DNA from: CAWIVH01 sp963839475 | GTDB lineage: Bacteria; Acidobacteriota; UBA6911 | Direction of reading: 5' to 3' | Length of the DNA stretch: 64,000 nucleotides | Assembly (NCBI GenBank): GCA_963839475.1 | Contig: CAWIVH010000019.1 | Span: forward strand, 186,001 to 250,000 | Part shown: in pieces, positions 52,435 through 61,551 of the stretch | Numbering within the stretch: the stretch's first letter is position 1 | Layout: each line of letters opens with the position of its first letter | Translations under genes and position numbers: made by a program | The notes under the pieces: model-generated | Database searches by the model: none | Told to the model about the DNA's origin: nothing | Seen by the model: the letters and a program-made list of their open reading frames with translations, nothing else

Positions 52435-53706
52435 TTGCGCACCGGGCAATCCGAACCGGCAGCCCAGCTCCAGAGCGATCCCCAGATTGTCAAACCCAAG
52501 GAACCGGTCCAGGCAAAGTCTACCCCGGCCCCCGTGCCGGAGGTTGCCTCGCCGCCGCAGAATACGGGAGTGAAAGCCGATATGCCGGCGGTTCAGGAGA
52601 AAGCTCGCATCGGCAGCGATCCGATAGAAGCCGGCAAACACAGCGCAAAATCGCTGCTTGCCAAGGGCGACTACAATAGAGCAGGCGCGGCCTTGAGGGA
52701 GGTGCTCGCTGCCGCGCCGGCGGATAAGGAAGCGTTGAGGCTTGCTTCCCAGGTCAATGAAATCCTGCGCAATGACGCCGCGAAAGCGATTTCGAGCCTT
52801 AAAGAGGAGAGGTCCAGAGCGGAGAATTCCAGAAGCCCTGATTTTGCGCCCCAGACATTCACGGCGGCAACGGCGGTCAATGCCGATGCTATCCGGTCGT
52901 TTTCAGAAGGCAAGTACGAGGAAGCTGCCGCCAGGGCAAGCGAGGCCGGGGAACTCTATGCCCGGGCCGAGACGGAGGCGCGGGCCGAAAGCACTGTTCG
53001 CGCTGAAATGGCGAAAAAAAACGAGGCGGAGCGCGCGCTGGCGCAACTGCGCGCCCGGAGCGAAGCGGCGCGCCAGAATTATGACCGGGAGCGCGAATTG
53101 ACCTTGCAGTCAGGGGCAAAGGATGCGGTGCCGGATCGGTTCGGAGAAGCTGAAAAAACGGCCAATGCCGCCAAAATCAAGATCAATAACGGGGACTTTG
53201 ACGGCGCAGCCCATGACTATGAATCGGCTGCCAGCGCCATGCGGCAGGCGAGAACCCTGACACTTGAATCCGCGCGAAAAGAGGCTGTTAAACCCCCTGA
53301 GGCTTCCAAGCCAGCCTCTGCCGGCGCACCATCCGGCATCCCCGCGGCAAGTGATTCCGTCGAGAGCGCCCAGAAAGCCATAAACAACGTGCCTGAACAA
53401 TACAAAGAAGCTATGGAGGGCAAAAACCTCAGCCTGCTAAAGAAAATCTGGCCGACCCTGACCAACCAGCAGGAGTCGGCCTATAAAAATCAATGGGCCT
53501 ATACCCGATCTCTTCGCATCCAACTGCAAAAATCCAAAATAGAGCGGCTACAAGGGGAATCGGCGACCCTGACCGTTTATCTGCGCTATGAGCAAAATAC
53601 AGATGATGGTTCAAACCGAAAGTGGAATCAAAAAGCGACTTTCGATCTGACCAGGAAAGGGCAGGATTGGTTCATCGAGAAAGCGGGATTTGAGGCGGTT
53701 CGATGA
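52435..53706 (+). CDS. Tail of the Ser/Thr kinase gene (frame broken): repeat region and NTF2-like domain
   Basis: 423 residues in the open frame, but with no signal peptide or helix of its own. A proline-rich linker (QIVKPKEPVQAKSTPAPVP) leads to TPR-like helices (KSLLAKGDYNRAGAALREVL, FSEGKYEEAAARASEAGEL), a long charged coiled coil and a C-terminal domain (about 320-423: AMEGKNLSLLKKIWPTLT...GQDWFIEKAGF). That domain resembles the NTF2/SnoaL-like tails of acidobacterial kinases. The helix needed to export it is encoded just upstream in frame with neither half. I read this as the extracytoplasmic part of the 51260 kinase after two one-base insertions near 52240 and 52430. Confidence 0.75.
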   Translation: MRTGQSEPAAQLQSDPQIVKPKEPVQAKSTPAPVPEVASPPQNTGVKADMPAVQEKARIGSDPIEAGKHSAKSLLAKGDYNRAGAALREVLAAAPADKEALRLASQVNEILRNDAAKAISSLKEERSRAENSRSPDFAPQTFTAATAVNADAIRSFSEGKYEEAAARASEAGELYARAETEARAESTVRAEMAKKNEAERALAQLRARSEAARQNYDRERELTLQSGAKDAVPDRFGEAEKTANAAKIKINNGDFDGAAHDYESAASAMRQARTLTLESARKEAVKPPEASKPASAGAPSGIPAASDSVESAQKAINNVPEQYKEAMEGKNLSLLKKIWPTLTNQQESAYKNQWAYTRSLRIQLQKSKIERLQGESATLTVYLRYEQNTDDGSNRKWNQKATFDLTRKGQDWFIEKAGFEAVR

Positions 53707-53748
53707 GCCTTCGGAAAATCGCGAAACCGGATATGGCGGAGAAAAGGG

Positions 53749-55062
53749 ATGACCATGGTCAGATATTTTTCGATTGTGCTTCTGTTGTTTGCCTGGGCGG
53801 GATCACCCGCTGCGTTTGCGCAGAAAAAGGAAAAGCTGGCGCTGCTCATCGGTAATATCTATGGGCCGAACGGGCTTGTGGTGGACAGCCAGGTCCTGGC
53901 CGTGGACGGGCTTCCGCACAACGCCCATTTCAATGACGATTTTCAGCAGCAATTCCGGGAATTCAACACCGCATTAGCCGGACAGCTTACCACCCTGCCG
54001 CTGCCATCGCCTGCCGCCGGTTTTACCTACACACTGGATACGTCCACGGGGCTTCTGAAACGATCGACCCAGAGTTTTGGCCCTATTCTTTCCGAACGGG
54101 CCGAAACCATTGGCAAGAACAAGTTCTCATTCGGACTCAATTACCAGCATTTCAATTTCAATTCCCTCGAGGGGATGAGTCTGACCAATTTTGCGACGAC
54201 CTACCGCCACGAAGACTATGTGCTTGGAGGGGGTCGCACAGATCTGGTAACCGCTGACAATTCGCTCGATGTCTCGATCAACGAAGTCATCGCGTATCTC
54301 AGTTACGGCCTTACCGACAGGATCGATCTGTCGCTGGCAGTTCCGCTGGTGCGCACAAGTCTGAGCATGTCCTCCAATGCCACGATTGTCCGCATTGGCA
54401 CAACCGATCCCAAGATTCACTATTTCACCGATCCGGGGGTTCCGGGAGGATATGGCATTCACAAGGGGTACTTTTCTTCCGGAAGTGCAAGCGGCTTAGG
54501 GGACATCATCGTCAGGGTGAAAGGGCGCGCCGTTCGTCGTGAAAATATGGGAATCGCCTTCGCATTGGATATGCGGGCGCCCACAGGAGATGAGATGGAC
54601 CTGCTGGGATCGGGAGCCTTTGGAGTCAAGCCGAGTATGTCTATGTCGTATCTCTATAAGCGAATATCGCCGCACCTTAACTTGGGATACCAGTGGAACG
54701 GGAAAAGCCTGCTCGCCGGCGACCTCCAGGCGCAAAAGGTTTCTCTGCCGAACTCCCTGACCTGCGCCGCCGGGGTCGACGCCGGGATCAACTCCAAGCT
54801 GACGCTGGTGTTCGACTTCCTGGGCCAGAGAGTCCTCGATTCTCCCCGGCTGGGACAAAGTAGTTTCGTCGGATCCGACGGCAAGACCTATCCTGATTTT
54901 CAATCCAGAACGGGCTCATTCAGCGTAAACAGCGGGTCGGCGGGATTGAAATTGAATGCTGCGGGAAAGTTGCTCGTTAATTTCAACCTGCTGTTTAGGC
55001 TCAATAAAGCCGGACTTCACGACAAAGTCAGCCCGCTGATCGGGATTGAATATAGCTTTTAA
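53749..55062 (+). CDS. Outer-membrane beta-barrel protein, transporter-like
   Basis: 437 residues. Signal peptide ends at AAFAQ (start 53749, or ATG 53755 with better spacing to AAGGG). The mature sequence alternates hydrophobic and polar residues, with strand-like blocks such as KFSFGLNYQHFNFNS, IAYLSYGLTDRIDLSLAVPL and MSYLYKRISPHLNLGYQW. It ends with LIGIEYSF, a C-terminal aromatic typical of barrels recognised by BamA. It resembles the uncharacterised transporter-type (porin-like) family. It lies 42 bp after the kinase tail, so it may be co-transcribed. Confidence 0.8.
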   Translation: MTMVRYFSIVLLLFAWAGSPAAFAQKKEKLALLIGNIYGPNGLVVDSQVLAVDGLPHNAHFNDDFQQQFREFNTALAGQLTTLPLPSPAAGFTYTLDTSTGLLKRSTQSFGPILSERAETIGKNKFSFGLNYQHFNFNSLEGMSLTNFATTYRHEDYVLGGGRTDLVTADNSLDVSINEVIAYLSYGLTDRIDLSLAVPLVRTSLSMSSNATIVRIGTTDPKIHYFTDPGVPGGYGIHKGYFSSGSASGLGDIIVRVKGRAVRRENMGIAFALDMRAPTGDEMDLLGSGAFGVKPSMSMSYLYKRISPHLNLGYQWNGKSLLAGDLQAQKVSLPNSLTCAAGVDAGINSKLTLVFDFLGQRVLDSPRLGQSSFVGSDGKTYPDFQSRTGSFSVNSGSAGLKLNAAGKLLVNFNLLFRLNKAGLHDKVSPLIGIEYSF

Positions 55063-55137
55063 CGCTGGCTGCCGAAGCGCGCCGATGCGGCATTGGGGGG
55101 CGCGAAGGATGGCCGGCAATATGCAGGAGCCGAACAG

Positions 55138-55725
55138 ATGGCAGATGCCATGGATACCTTGATTGAAGAACACCGAGTGATCGACCAACTGCTTTCTGCA
55201 TTGGAAACATTTACCGATCGCCTGGGAGAGGAACCCGACCGCGATCGGGCAACAGTCCGGGATTTCGCGGGCTTTTTTTCTTACTTCGTCGATACCTGCC
55301 ACCACGGCAAGGAAGAAAATTACCTGTTTCCACGCATGAATGCCTATGGCTTTTCCAGGCAGGGCGGGCCGGTATCGGCCATGCTGTCGGAACAAGGGGA
55401 AGGCCGCGATCACCTGAGCGCCTTGATAGCCATCGGTGAAGGTTCCGGGACCCTAACCTCGCAGGAGCAATCGCTGGTCCGCGGCCATGCCCTGGGCTAT
55501 ATCCTGCGGATACAATTGCACATGAAACGAGAGGATGAAATCCTCTTTCCGGTGGCCCGGCATTCTTTGCCGGCTTTCGTTTTGGAGGAGCTTGCAACGG
55601 ATTTTGATAATTTCAGCCAAAACATCCTGCCGCACTCCACTCACGACGCGGTACTCCGGACCGCAAAAAACCTGACCGTAAAATATCCGCCCAAGCCGAA
55701 GGGCCGCCTCCCCTTCCCTTCGTGA
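55138..55725 (+). CDS. Hemerythrin-domain protein
   Basis: 195 residues from the ATG at 55138, eight bases after GGAG. The iron ligand pattern of the hemerythrin HHE fold is visible: IEEHRVIDQ (first His), DTCHHGKEENYLFP (His and Glu), GRDHLSALIAIG and LHMKREDEILFPVA (His and Glu). The domain binds O2, NO or iron or senses redox state. No DNA-binding or signalling part is attached. Its neighbour is an FHA-cyclase on the opposite strand; function there is unknown. Confidence 0.85.
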   Translation: MADAMDTLIEEHRVIDQLLSALETFTDRLGEEPDRDRATVRDFAGFFSYFVDTCHHGKEENYLFPRMNAYGFSRQGGPVSAMLSEQGEGRDHLSALIAIGEGSGTLTSQEQSLVRGHALGYILRIQLHMKREDEILFPVARHSLPAFVLEELATDFDNFSQNILPHSTHDAVLRTAKNLTVKYPPKPKGRLPFPS

Positions 55726-55796
55726 TTCAAAGACTGCCGGCGACAAGCCCGGATGGACCGGTTGCATGCCATTCAGCTCGTACCTTCATCGCTCTG

Positions 55797-56723
55797 TCAC
55801 GCCTGGCTGTCTATTTCCAATCCGGCGATGGGAACAGGGTGGGACCGGCCCTTGACCAGCGTTTCACCCAGGTCGTGGAATTGAAATCCGCCGGAGGCCC
55901 ATTTGGCCATTTCGCGATTCAAGATGACGGAATAGCCCATGGTTTTGGAAAGCGGTTCGAGGCGGAAAGCCACGTTGACGCTGTCTCCAACAGCCGTAAA
56001 GGACTGATGCTCGGCTGTGCCGACATTGCAAACCGTGGCCACGCCCATGTTCACTCCGATGCCAATGTTAAAGGTGTGTCCGGGAAATTTTTCCGTACAA
56101 GTAATCGAGAAGGTCCGTGATCTCAGGATCAAGGCTCGCGCCGCTGCCAAAGCACGGTTGACCTCCGGCGCGGGATCGGATTTGTCGGCGGCAATCCAGT
56201 ATGCCATGACCGCGTCGCCGATGAATTTGTCGACCGTCCCGCCATTCTCATCGATGAGTGCTGTTGCCTGGCGGAACCATTCATGGATCAAGGGTGAAAA
56301 TTCCTGGCTCGGCAGCGCCTCACTCATGGAAGTGTAGTTGCGGACGTCCGCTACCAGGACGATCACCATCTCATTCCGAACTTCCAGTTTGGTGCCTGAA
56401 CTGGTGGTGATGTACGGATTTGTCGCTTCGGCCGAGATGAGTTCAAACCGCATTTTCACACCGCCTATCTGGATCTCATCTCCGTTCTGAAGATCCCGCG
56501 GAGCCGTCATGCGCCGGCCGTTTAGCCATGTCCCGTTTGCGCTTCCGATATCGCTGAGACGATACCGCTCGCGGCCCAGGTGCCTTATTTCGGCGTGATT
56601 GCGCGATGCTTTTTGATCGTCCAGGACCAGTTTGTTGGTGGCTGAACGTCCGATCGTGAGGTGATCGCCTATTTCTATACCTTGCGCCTGCTGCTTATCC
56701 GAAGTAACAACAAGTCTGGCCAT
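55797..56723 (-). CDS. FHA domain-class III adenylate/guanylate cyclase
   Basis: 308 residues. The FHA domain (about 1-95) has TIGRSATNKLVL, ASRNHAEIRH and GSANGTWLNGR, with the Arg and Ser used in phospho-Thr binding. The cyclase domain (about 115-300) has VLVADVRNYTSMSE with the first metal Asp, KFIGDAVMAYW with the second metal Asp, and VGDSVNVAFRLEP with the Asn/Arg pair. ATG follows AGGA. FHA binding links cyclic nucleotide output to Ser/Thr kinases, several of which are encoded nearby. The nucleotide (ATP or GTP) is not certain. Confidence 0.85.
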   Translation of the reverse strand: MARLVVTSDKQQAQGIEIGDHLTIGRSATNKLVLDDQKASRNHAEIRHLGRERYRLSDIGSANGTWLNGRRMTAPRDLQNGDEIQIGGVKMRFELISAEATNPYITTSSGTKLEVRNEMVIVLVADVRNYTSMSEALPSQEFSPLIHEWFRQATALIDENGGTVDKFIGDAVMAYWIAADKSDPAPEVNRALAAARALILRSRTFSITCTEKFPGHTFNIGIGVNMGVATVCNVGTAEHQSFTAVGDSVNVAFRLEPLSKTMGYSVILNREMAKWASGGFQFHDLGETLVKGRSHPVPIAGLEIDSQA

Positions 56724-57006
56724 TTTTCCTGCTATTGATTGGTTGAGTTGTGCCCGATGGTTCAGCGATATCTGTTATCCTTGGCGGTTTTCCATTCCAA
56801 ATTTCCGCCGCTATTCCCGGATCCCCAACCGGACCATCAGGGAAATCTGCATGGGTATATCGCATACAAGTCTAAAGCCATCCAGCCATGACGGCCGGAT
56901 CCTGATTGAGTTACCAGGCCAGGCATCCATGAATTATCCGATTCGAATATGCCGGAATCTGTGATGTCTCAAACTCACGCATGAGAGGCGCTACCCCTTA
57001 TGATAC

Positions 57007-57040
57007 ACTATCTTGAAATTTGATTTCACTATTAGATAGT
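57007..57040. promoter_or_regulatory. Inverted repeat ACTATCT...AGATAGT upstream of the porin operon
   Basis: Seven-base arms separated by 20 A/T-rich bases containing TTGAAA. Lies in the 553-bp gap between the FHA-cyclase and porin genes, which holds no supported gene. It may be an operator or a leader hairpin. Confidence 0.3.
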
Positions 57041-57166
57041 AATTTATTCAATGCCGGAGTAGAATGGCCTAGGAAGATTTGCTCGGGTTAAATACCGCCT
57101 TTGAAAACAGATCGGCTCTGAATCCAGGTTATAGGCACCCGCTACGGCAGGGCTTTTTGCCCGAAG

Positions 57167-57182
57167 TTGTCGTTTGTGACAG
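57167..57182. promoter_or_regulatory. Dyad TTGTCG-N4-TGACAG, site 7 (two mismatches)
   Basis: Right arm is exact, left arm degenerate. It ends 94 bp before the porin start at 57277, a position like that of site 2 before its gene. Confidence 0.3.
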
Positions 57183-57276
57183 CGTTTGTCAAGGAGTTGC
57201 TAGGGCCGCGTGGACATCAACCTGCCTGATGGACCAGCCGGCCGTTTTGAATCAATCCAAACGAAGGGTGGGCTCG

Positions 57277-58545
57277 ATGAAAAGGCTTTTACTGGTTTGG
57301 ACCCTTTTCCCTTTTCTTCCTCTAATTCGGTCAGGCGCAGCCCAGGAACCGCCGCCAGACTCTGATCGAGCGATCATCCGTCAACTCCTTGAGCGGGTAC
57401 AGCAACTCGAAACAGAAGTGAGAGAACTGAAGGCGCGGCAGACGTCGCGCGGATTGCAGGAACCCGAAGCCGCACCGAAGCCTGCCGCCGTTCCGCCGCA
57501 GGCTTCCATGGCGCCAGCCCCTATGCCAGGCGCGTCGCCGGTGATGGACATGCCCGATGCGTCCGCCCCCGGTGCTCCTCGTATGCAATTCCGAGGCTTT
57601 TCCGATGTTTCCTATCACGCGAGCGATTTGAAAGGCGACAAAAGCGCCTTTGCCTTGGGGCAGTTCAATCTGTTCATCACATCGAAAATTTCGGAGCGGA
57701 TGAGCGTGCTGGCGGAGGCCGTGGTCGAAGCCGACGACCGCAACGCGTTCGGGTACGAACTCGAACGGCTCCAGCTGCAGTATTCGGCAAGCGATTATCT
57801 CAATGCCAGCTTCGGCCGTTACCACACCGCCATTGGCTGGTACAACACGGCCTATCATCACAGCACATGGATGCAGACCGCGGTGGGGCGTCCCTTCCTG
57901 TTCGAATTTGAAGACAAGGGAGGAATTCTGCCGGTTCACAATGTGGGGGTTTCGGTCAACGGCCGGGTTCCATCGGGAAGCCTGGGATTGCGCTATATTG
58001 CCGAAATCGGCAATGGGCGCGCCTCGCGATCCCCGCTGGCTGAACCGGTTCAAAACGTCCATGATGAAAACAATGGCAAGGCCTTCAATCTGGCGCTCCT
58101 GGCGCGGCCGGATTCGATGCCGGGATTCCAGGCCGGTTTTTCTTATTATCGCGACAATCTGACCCCTTATGGAATGCCGAAAATCGGCCAGACCCTTATG
58201 GCGGTGCACGCGATCTATCAGGGCCCGGTTTGGGAGTGGCTTAATGAAGCGGTACTGGTTCGAAACGACACCCACTCGGAAGTGGGCACGACAAATACTC
58301 CGGCATTCTACTCACAGGTTTCACGCAAATTTGGCCTTTTCCGGCCCTACTTCCGGTACCAGTACATGAATGTCCCGGATCGCGATCCGATCAACTCCGA
58401 TGTCAGGCTCCGCTATGGCCCCTCGATCGGCATGCGATTGGACCTCGGTGATTTTGCCGCGTTCAAGATCCAATACGACCGCACCGACGGACGCAACGGT
58501 AGCGGGTTTAACAGCATCATCACACAACTTTCGTTCGCGTTTTAA
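57277..58545 (+). CDS. Porin-like outer-membrane protein with coiled-coil N terminus
   Basis: 422 residues from the ATG at 57277. Signal peptide (LLLVWTLFPFLPLI) ends near GAAQ. A short coiled coil (RQLLERVQQLETEVRELKAR) and a Pro/Ala/Met-rich stretch precede a beta barrel from about 100. It has regular strands (QFNLFITSKISERMSVLAEA, FGRYHTAIGWYNTAYHHS) and a terminal Phe (LSFAF). The coiled coil plus barrel layout resembles DcaP/OprP-type trimeric porins, so a role in solute or phosphate entry is possible. It is the first gene of a run with a PstS-like protein, a hybrid kinase, a receiver and the DHp-receiver-kinase fusion, all plus strand. Confidence 0.8.
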   Translation: MKRLLLVWTLFPFLPLIRSGAAQEPPPDSDRAIIRQLLERVQQLETEVRELKARQTSRGLQEPEAAPKPAAVPPQASMAPAPMPGASPVMDMPDASAPGAPRMQFRGFSDVSYHASDLKGDKSAFALGQFNLFITSKISERMSVLAEAVVEADDRNAFGYELERLQLQYSASDYLNASFGRYHTAIGWYNTAYHHSTWMQTAVGRPFLFEFEDKGGILPVHNVGVSVNGRVPSGSLGLRYIAEIGNGRASRSPLAEPVQNVHDENNGKAFNLALLARPDSMPGFQAGFSYYRDNLTPYGMPKIGQTLMAVHAIYQGPVWEWLNEAVLVRNDTHSEVGTTNTPAFYSQVSRKFGLFRPYFRYQYMNVPDRDPINSDVRLRYGPSIGMRLDLGDFAAFKIQYDRTDGRNGSGFNSIITQLSFAF

Positions 58546-58688
58546 TGTCAGCCGCCACCGCCGCAGCATCCGGGCTTCGCAACGCCCCTGCCGGCGCGGC
58601 CAGCGGCGCATTCTTGAATAGTGATGGTTCGATGTTTTTCCGCGAAGAAGGACTCAGACAGGTTCGAAAGCACCAGGAGTCAAAATCC

Positions 58689-59171
58689 ATGTACCTGATC
58701 CGTCGCACGGGAGTCCTCCTGATACTCCTCATGCTCTGTGGCCCGATATTCCTTTCCGGTGAAACGAAGGGGGCTGACGTAGCAGTGATCGTCCGGCCGG
58801 ACGTGCCGGCGGATGATTTGAGCCTGGTCGAAATCCGCAAGCTGCTGCTTGGCGAGCGCCAGTTTTGGACGCCCGGATTGCGGGTCACGCTATTGATCAG
58901 AGCCCCCGCAACCCGGGAACGCGAGGTTATCCTCAAAACCGTATACCGCATGACGGAAGCCGATTTCCGGCGCTATTGGATGGAGAAGGTGTTTCGTGCC
59001 GAAGCCCAAAGCGGGCCCAAAATTGTCTATTCGACCGAGGCGGCTTCCGAGCTGGTCGGGGCTATTCCCGGAGCCGTCGCTTTCGTTGATGCCTCCCAGG
59101 TCCCCAAGGGGCTCAAGGTGTTGAAAATCGACGGTCATCTGCCGGGCGAAAAGGGCTATCCACTGCATTAA
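58689..59171 (+). CDS. Small PstS-like substrate-binding protein
   Basis: 160 residues from the ATG at 58689, with AGGAG about nine bases upstream; the longer frame to 58545 begins in the porin's stop codon. Signal peptide to about 28. The mature protein has the shortened periplasmic-binding-protein pattern (VAVIVRPDVPADDLSLVEIRK, TLLIRAPATREREVIL, AIPGAVAFVDASQVP) seen in PstS-like family members that are often kinase partners. At this size it is one lobe rather than a two-lobe binding protein. Directly upstream (12 bp) of the hybrid kinase, so it probably feeds its sensor. Confidence 0.75.
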   Translation: MYLIRRTGVLLILLMLCGPIFLSGETKGADVAVIVRPDVPADDLSLVEIRKLLLGERQFWTPGLRVTLLIRAPATREREVILKTVYRMTEADFRRYWMEKVFRAEAQSGPKIVYSTEAASELVGAIPGAVAFVDASQVPKGLKVLKIDGHLPGEKGYPLH

Positions 59172-59183
59172 ACGGGGGAAGAC

Positions 59184-61535
59184 ATGACCATCCGCAGGCG
59201 ACTGACCCTTTCCATTTTTGTGGTTCTGGTGTTGTGCGGACTGAATCTGGTGGTCTTTTTCTGGAGCAGTCAGAGAAGGCAGATAACCGTTGAGGATCTG
59301 AGACAAGCCAGTTCACGGCAGTTGCTGATTTCATCCATCCGCGGTGATTTGAATGATATTCAGAACCTGGTAAATCAGCTGAGCCAGTTGACCGAACCGG
59401 GTCAGAGCGGCGACACGCAGGCATTCGAAGCACGGCTGAACCACATCCAAGGCAATATTGACAGACTTCTGTCTTTATCCCAGCCGCAGTCGCGGCAGGC
59501 CATTGAATCCCTTGCCAAGGTTTTCTCGGCACTCAGCAACTCCTGGATCAACTTTTATCGGGGCATGAGCGTGCGGCCGTCGGCCGCCATCGCGGAGCTG
59601 GTCTTGCACGCGGAACCGCTCAGCCGGAAGGTCATGCTGGAGATTTTGCCGCAACTCCAGCGCGAGGAGTTGGGTCTCGTCGAATCCGCCAGCAACAATT
59701 TTTATAATGTGGCCCACCTCACAACGAAGATCACCATCGTGATTTTTGTGTTGTCTGCCCTGGTAGCTGTTCTCGTCGCATTTTTCCTATCGCGACATTT
59801 GTCGAGAGGGCTGCGCCAGCTTCACGAAGGAGCCGCGCTGATCGGCGGCGGCGACTATTCCAGAACCATCGTCATCAACAGCAAAGATGAGCTCGGCGAT
59901 CTTGCCCGCGCCTTCAACCGGATGAGCGAAGGCCTGCGCACGGCCCACGCTCAATTGACCAGCGCCAATCATCAGCTCGAGCAGCGCCACGAGGAACTCC
60001 GGCTCGCGCGCGATGCCGCGGACAATGCCAACAAGGCCAAAAGCAGTTTCCTGGCGAATATGAGCCACGAATTGCGAACGCCTATGAATGCCATAATCGG
60101 CTACAGCGAAATGCTCCTGGAAGAGGCCCAGGATCTCAATCAGGAGGGATTTCTTTCGGATCTGAGGAAAATCAACGGGGCCGGCCACCATCTCCTCTCA
60201 CTCATCAATGACATTCTCGACATATCGAAAATCGAGGCCGGCAAGATGGATCTTTACCTGGAATCATTCGAAGTCCGGTCCCTGGTCCAGGAAGTGACGG
60301 CCACCATCAAGCCTTTGGTTGAGAAGAACTCGAACAGCCTGAGTGTTCATTGTGCTTCCGATGCAGGAGTCATGAATGCCGATCTGATCAAGGTCCGGCA
60401 ATCGCTCTTCAACCTCCTAAGCAATGCCGGCAAGTTTACCCGGAACGGGACCATTTCTCTGGACGTCAAACGCCTGAAGCTTGCCACGGGCGACATGATT
60501 GAATTTCAGGTCCGGGATTCGGGAATAGGAATGACGAACGAGCAATTGGAAAGGCTCTTTCAGCCATTCACACAAGCCGACTCCTCCACGACCCGACAGT
60601 TCGGCGGCACGGGGCTTGGATTAAGCATCACTAAAAGGTTTTGCGAAATGATGGGGGGAAGTGTTTCGGTTTCGAGCGAGGTGGGCCATGGGACAACCTT
60701 TATCGTCGCGATACCGGCGCAGGCAGAATTAAGGAAAACCAATTCCGATCATGAGGCTGAAGTCAAGCTTTGGCCCGCCGCCGAGGGCGCGCCGCTTCTG
60801 CTCGTGATCGATGATGATCCCAGCGCGCGCGACTTGATGCAGCGCTTTCTCGGGAAGGAAGGCTATCGAATCGCCTGTGCGGCGGACGGGGAAGAGGGAC
60901 TGCGCCTTGCACGGGAGCTGCATCCCGACTTGATTACTCTCGATGTCATGATGCCGCGCGTCGACGGGTGGACCGTGCTCGCGGAGCTCAAGTCGGATCC
61001 GGAACTGTCCGTCATACCGGTGGTGATGCTGACGATCGCCGACGACAAGAAGAACCTATGTTTGACCCTTGGTGCATCGGAATATGTCACCAAACCCATC
61101 GATCCGGTTCGCCTGATCCCGATCCTGGGCAAGTATCGCCGGCACTCGGGCACCACAGTGCTGTTGGTGGAAGATGATCCGTCGATACGCAAGACCTTGC
61201 GCCGTGCCCTCGAAAAAGAGGGATTCCATGTCGCAGAGGCCGTCCACGGCCGTGCCGCGCTTGAATTCCTGTCTCGCGAAAAAACGGATGTAATACTGCT
61301 CGATTTGATGATGCCGGAGATGGACGGGTTTGAATTTGTCGAACAATTGAGGCACAGACCGGAGTTTCAGCCGATCCCCATTGTGGTCATAACCGCCAAG
61401 GATGTAACCCGGGAAGACCGTCTACGTCTGAATGGTTTCGTGCGCCAATTTCTTCAAAAACGCCCCGGCAATCCCGAGGAGCTGCTAGCCGAAGTGCGCC
61501 ACCTGTTGGCCGGGTGCGCAATGGATCGGATTTAG
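59184..61535 (+). CDS. Membrane hybrid histidine kinase: sensor-HAMP-HisKA-HATPase-REC-REC
   Basis: 783 residues. TM1 about 8-27, a helical periplasmic domain about 28-185, TM2 about 185-205, HAMP about 205-257, then the phosphoacceptor in LANMSHELRTPMNAIIGYSEM (His about 295). HATPase_c is at about 395-510 (RDSGIGMTNEQLERLF, GTGLGLSITKRF), followed by two receivers (about 535-655, acceptor in LDVMMPRVDG; about 657-775, LDLMMPEMDG). The helical sensor should respond to the PstS-like protein encoded 12 bp upstream. Phosphate can move from kinase to its receivers, then to the receiver and DHp proteins encoded downstream. Confidence 0.9.
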   Translation: MTIRRRLTLSIFVVLVLCGLNLVVFFWSSQRRQITVEDLRQASSRQLLISSIRGDLNDIQNLVNQLSQLTEPGQSGDTQAFEARLNHIQGNIDRLLSLSQPQSRQAIESLAKVFSALSNSWINFYRGMSVRPSAAIAELVLHAEPLSRKVMLEILPQLQREELGLVESASNNFYNVAHLTTKITIVIFVLSALVAVLVAFFLSRHLSRGLRQLHEGAALIGGGDYSRTIVINSKDELGDLARAFNRMSEGLRTAHAQLTSANHQLEQRHEELRLARDAADNANKAKSSFLANMSHELRTPMNAIIGYSEMLLEEAQDLNQEGFLSDLRKINGAGHHLLSLINDILDISKIEAGKMDLYLESFEVRSLVQEVTATIKPLVEKNSNSLSVHCASDAGVMNADLIKVRQSLFNLLSNAGKFTRNGTISLDVKRLKLATGDMIEFQVRDSGIGMTNEQLERLFQPFTQADSSTTRQFGGTGLGLSITKRFCEMMGGSVSVSSEVGHGTTFIVAIPAQAELRKTNSDHEAEVKLWPAAEGAPLLLVIDDDPSARDLMQRFLGKEGYRIACAADGEEGLRLARELHPDLITLDVMMPRVDGWTVLAELKSDPELSVIPVVMLTIADDKKNLCLTLGASEYVTKPIDPVRLIPILGKYRRHSGTTVLLVEDDPSIRKTLRRALEKEGFHVAEAVHGRAALEFLSREKTDVILLDLMMPEMDGFEFVEQLRHRPEFQPIPIVVITAKDVTREDRLRLNGFVRQFLQKRPGNPEELLAEVRHLLAGCAMDRI

Positions 61536-61551
61536 GAGGAGGAGGGAGTAC

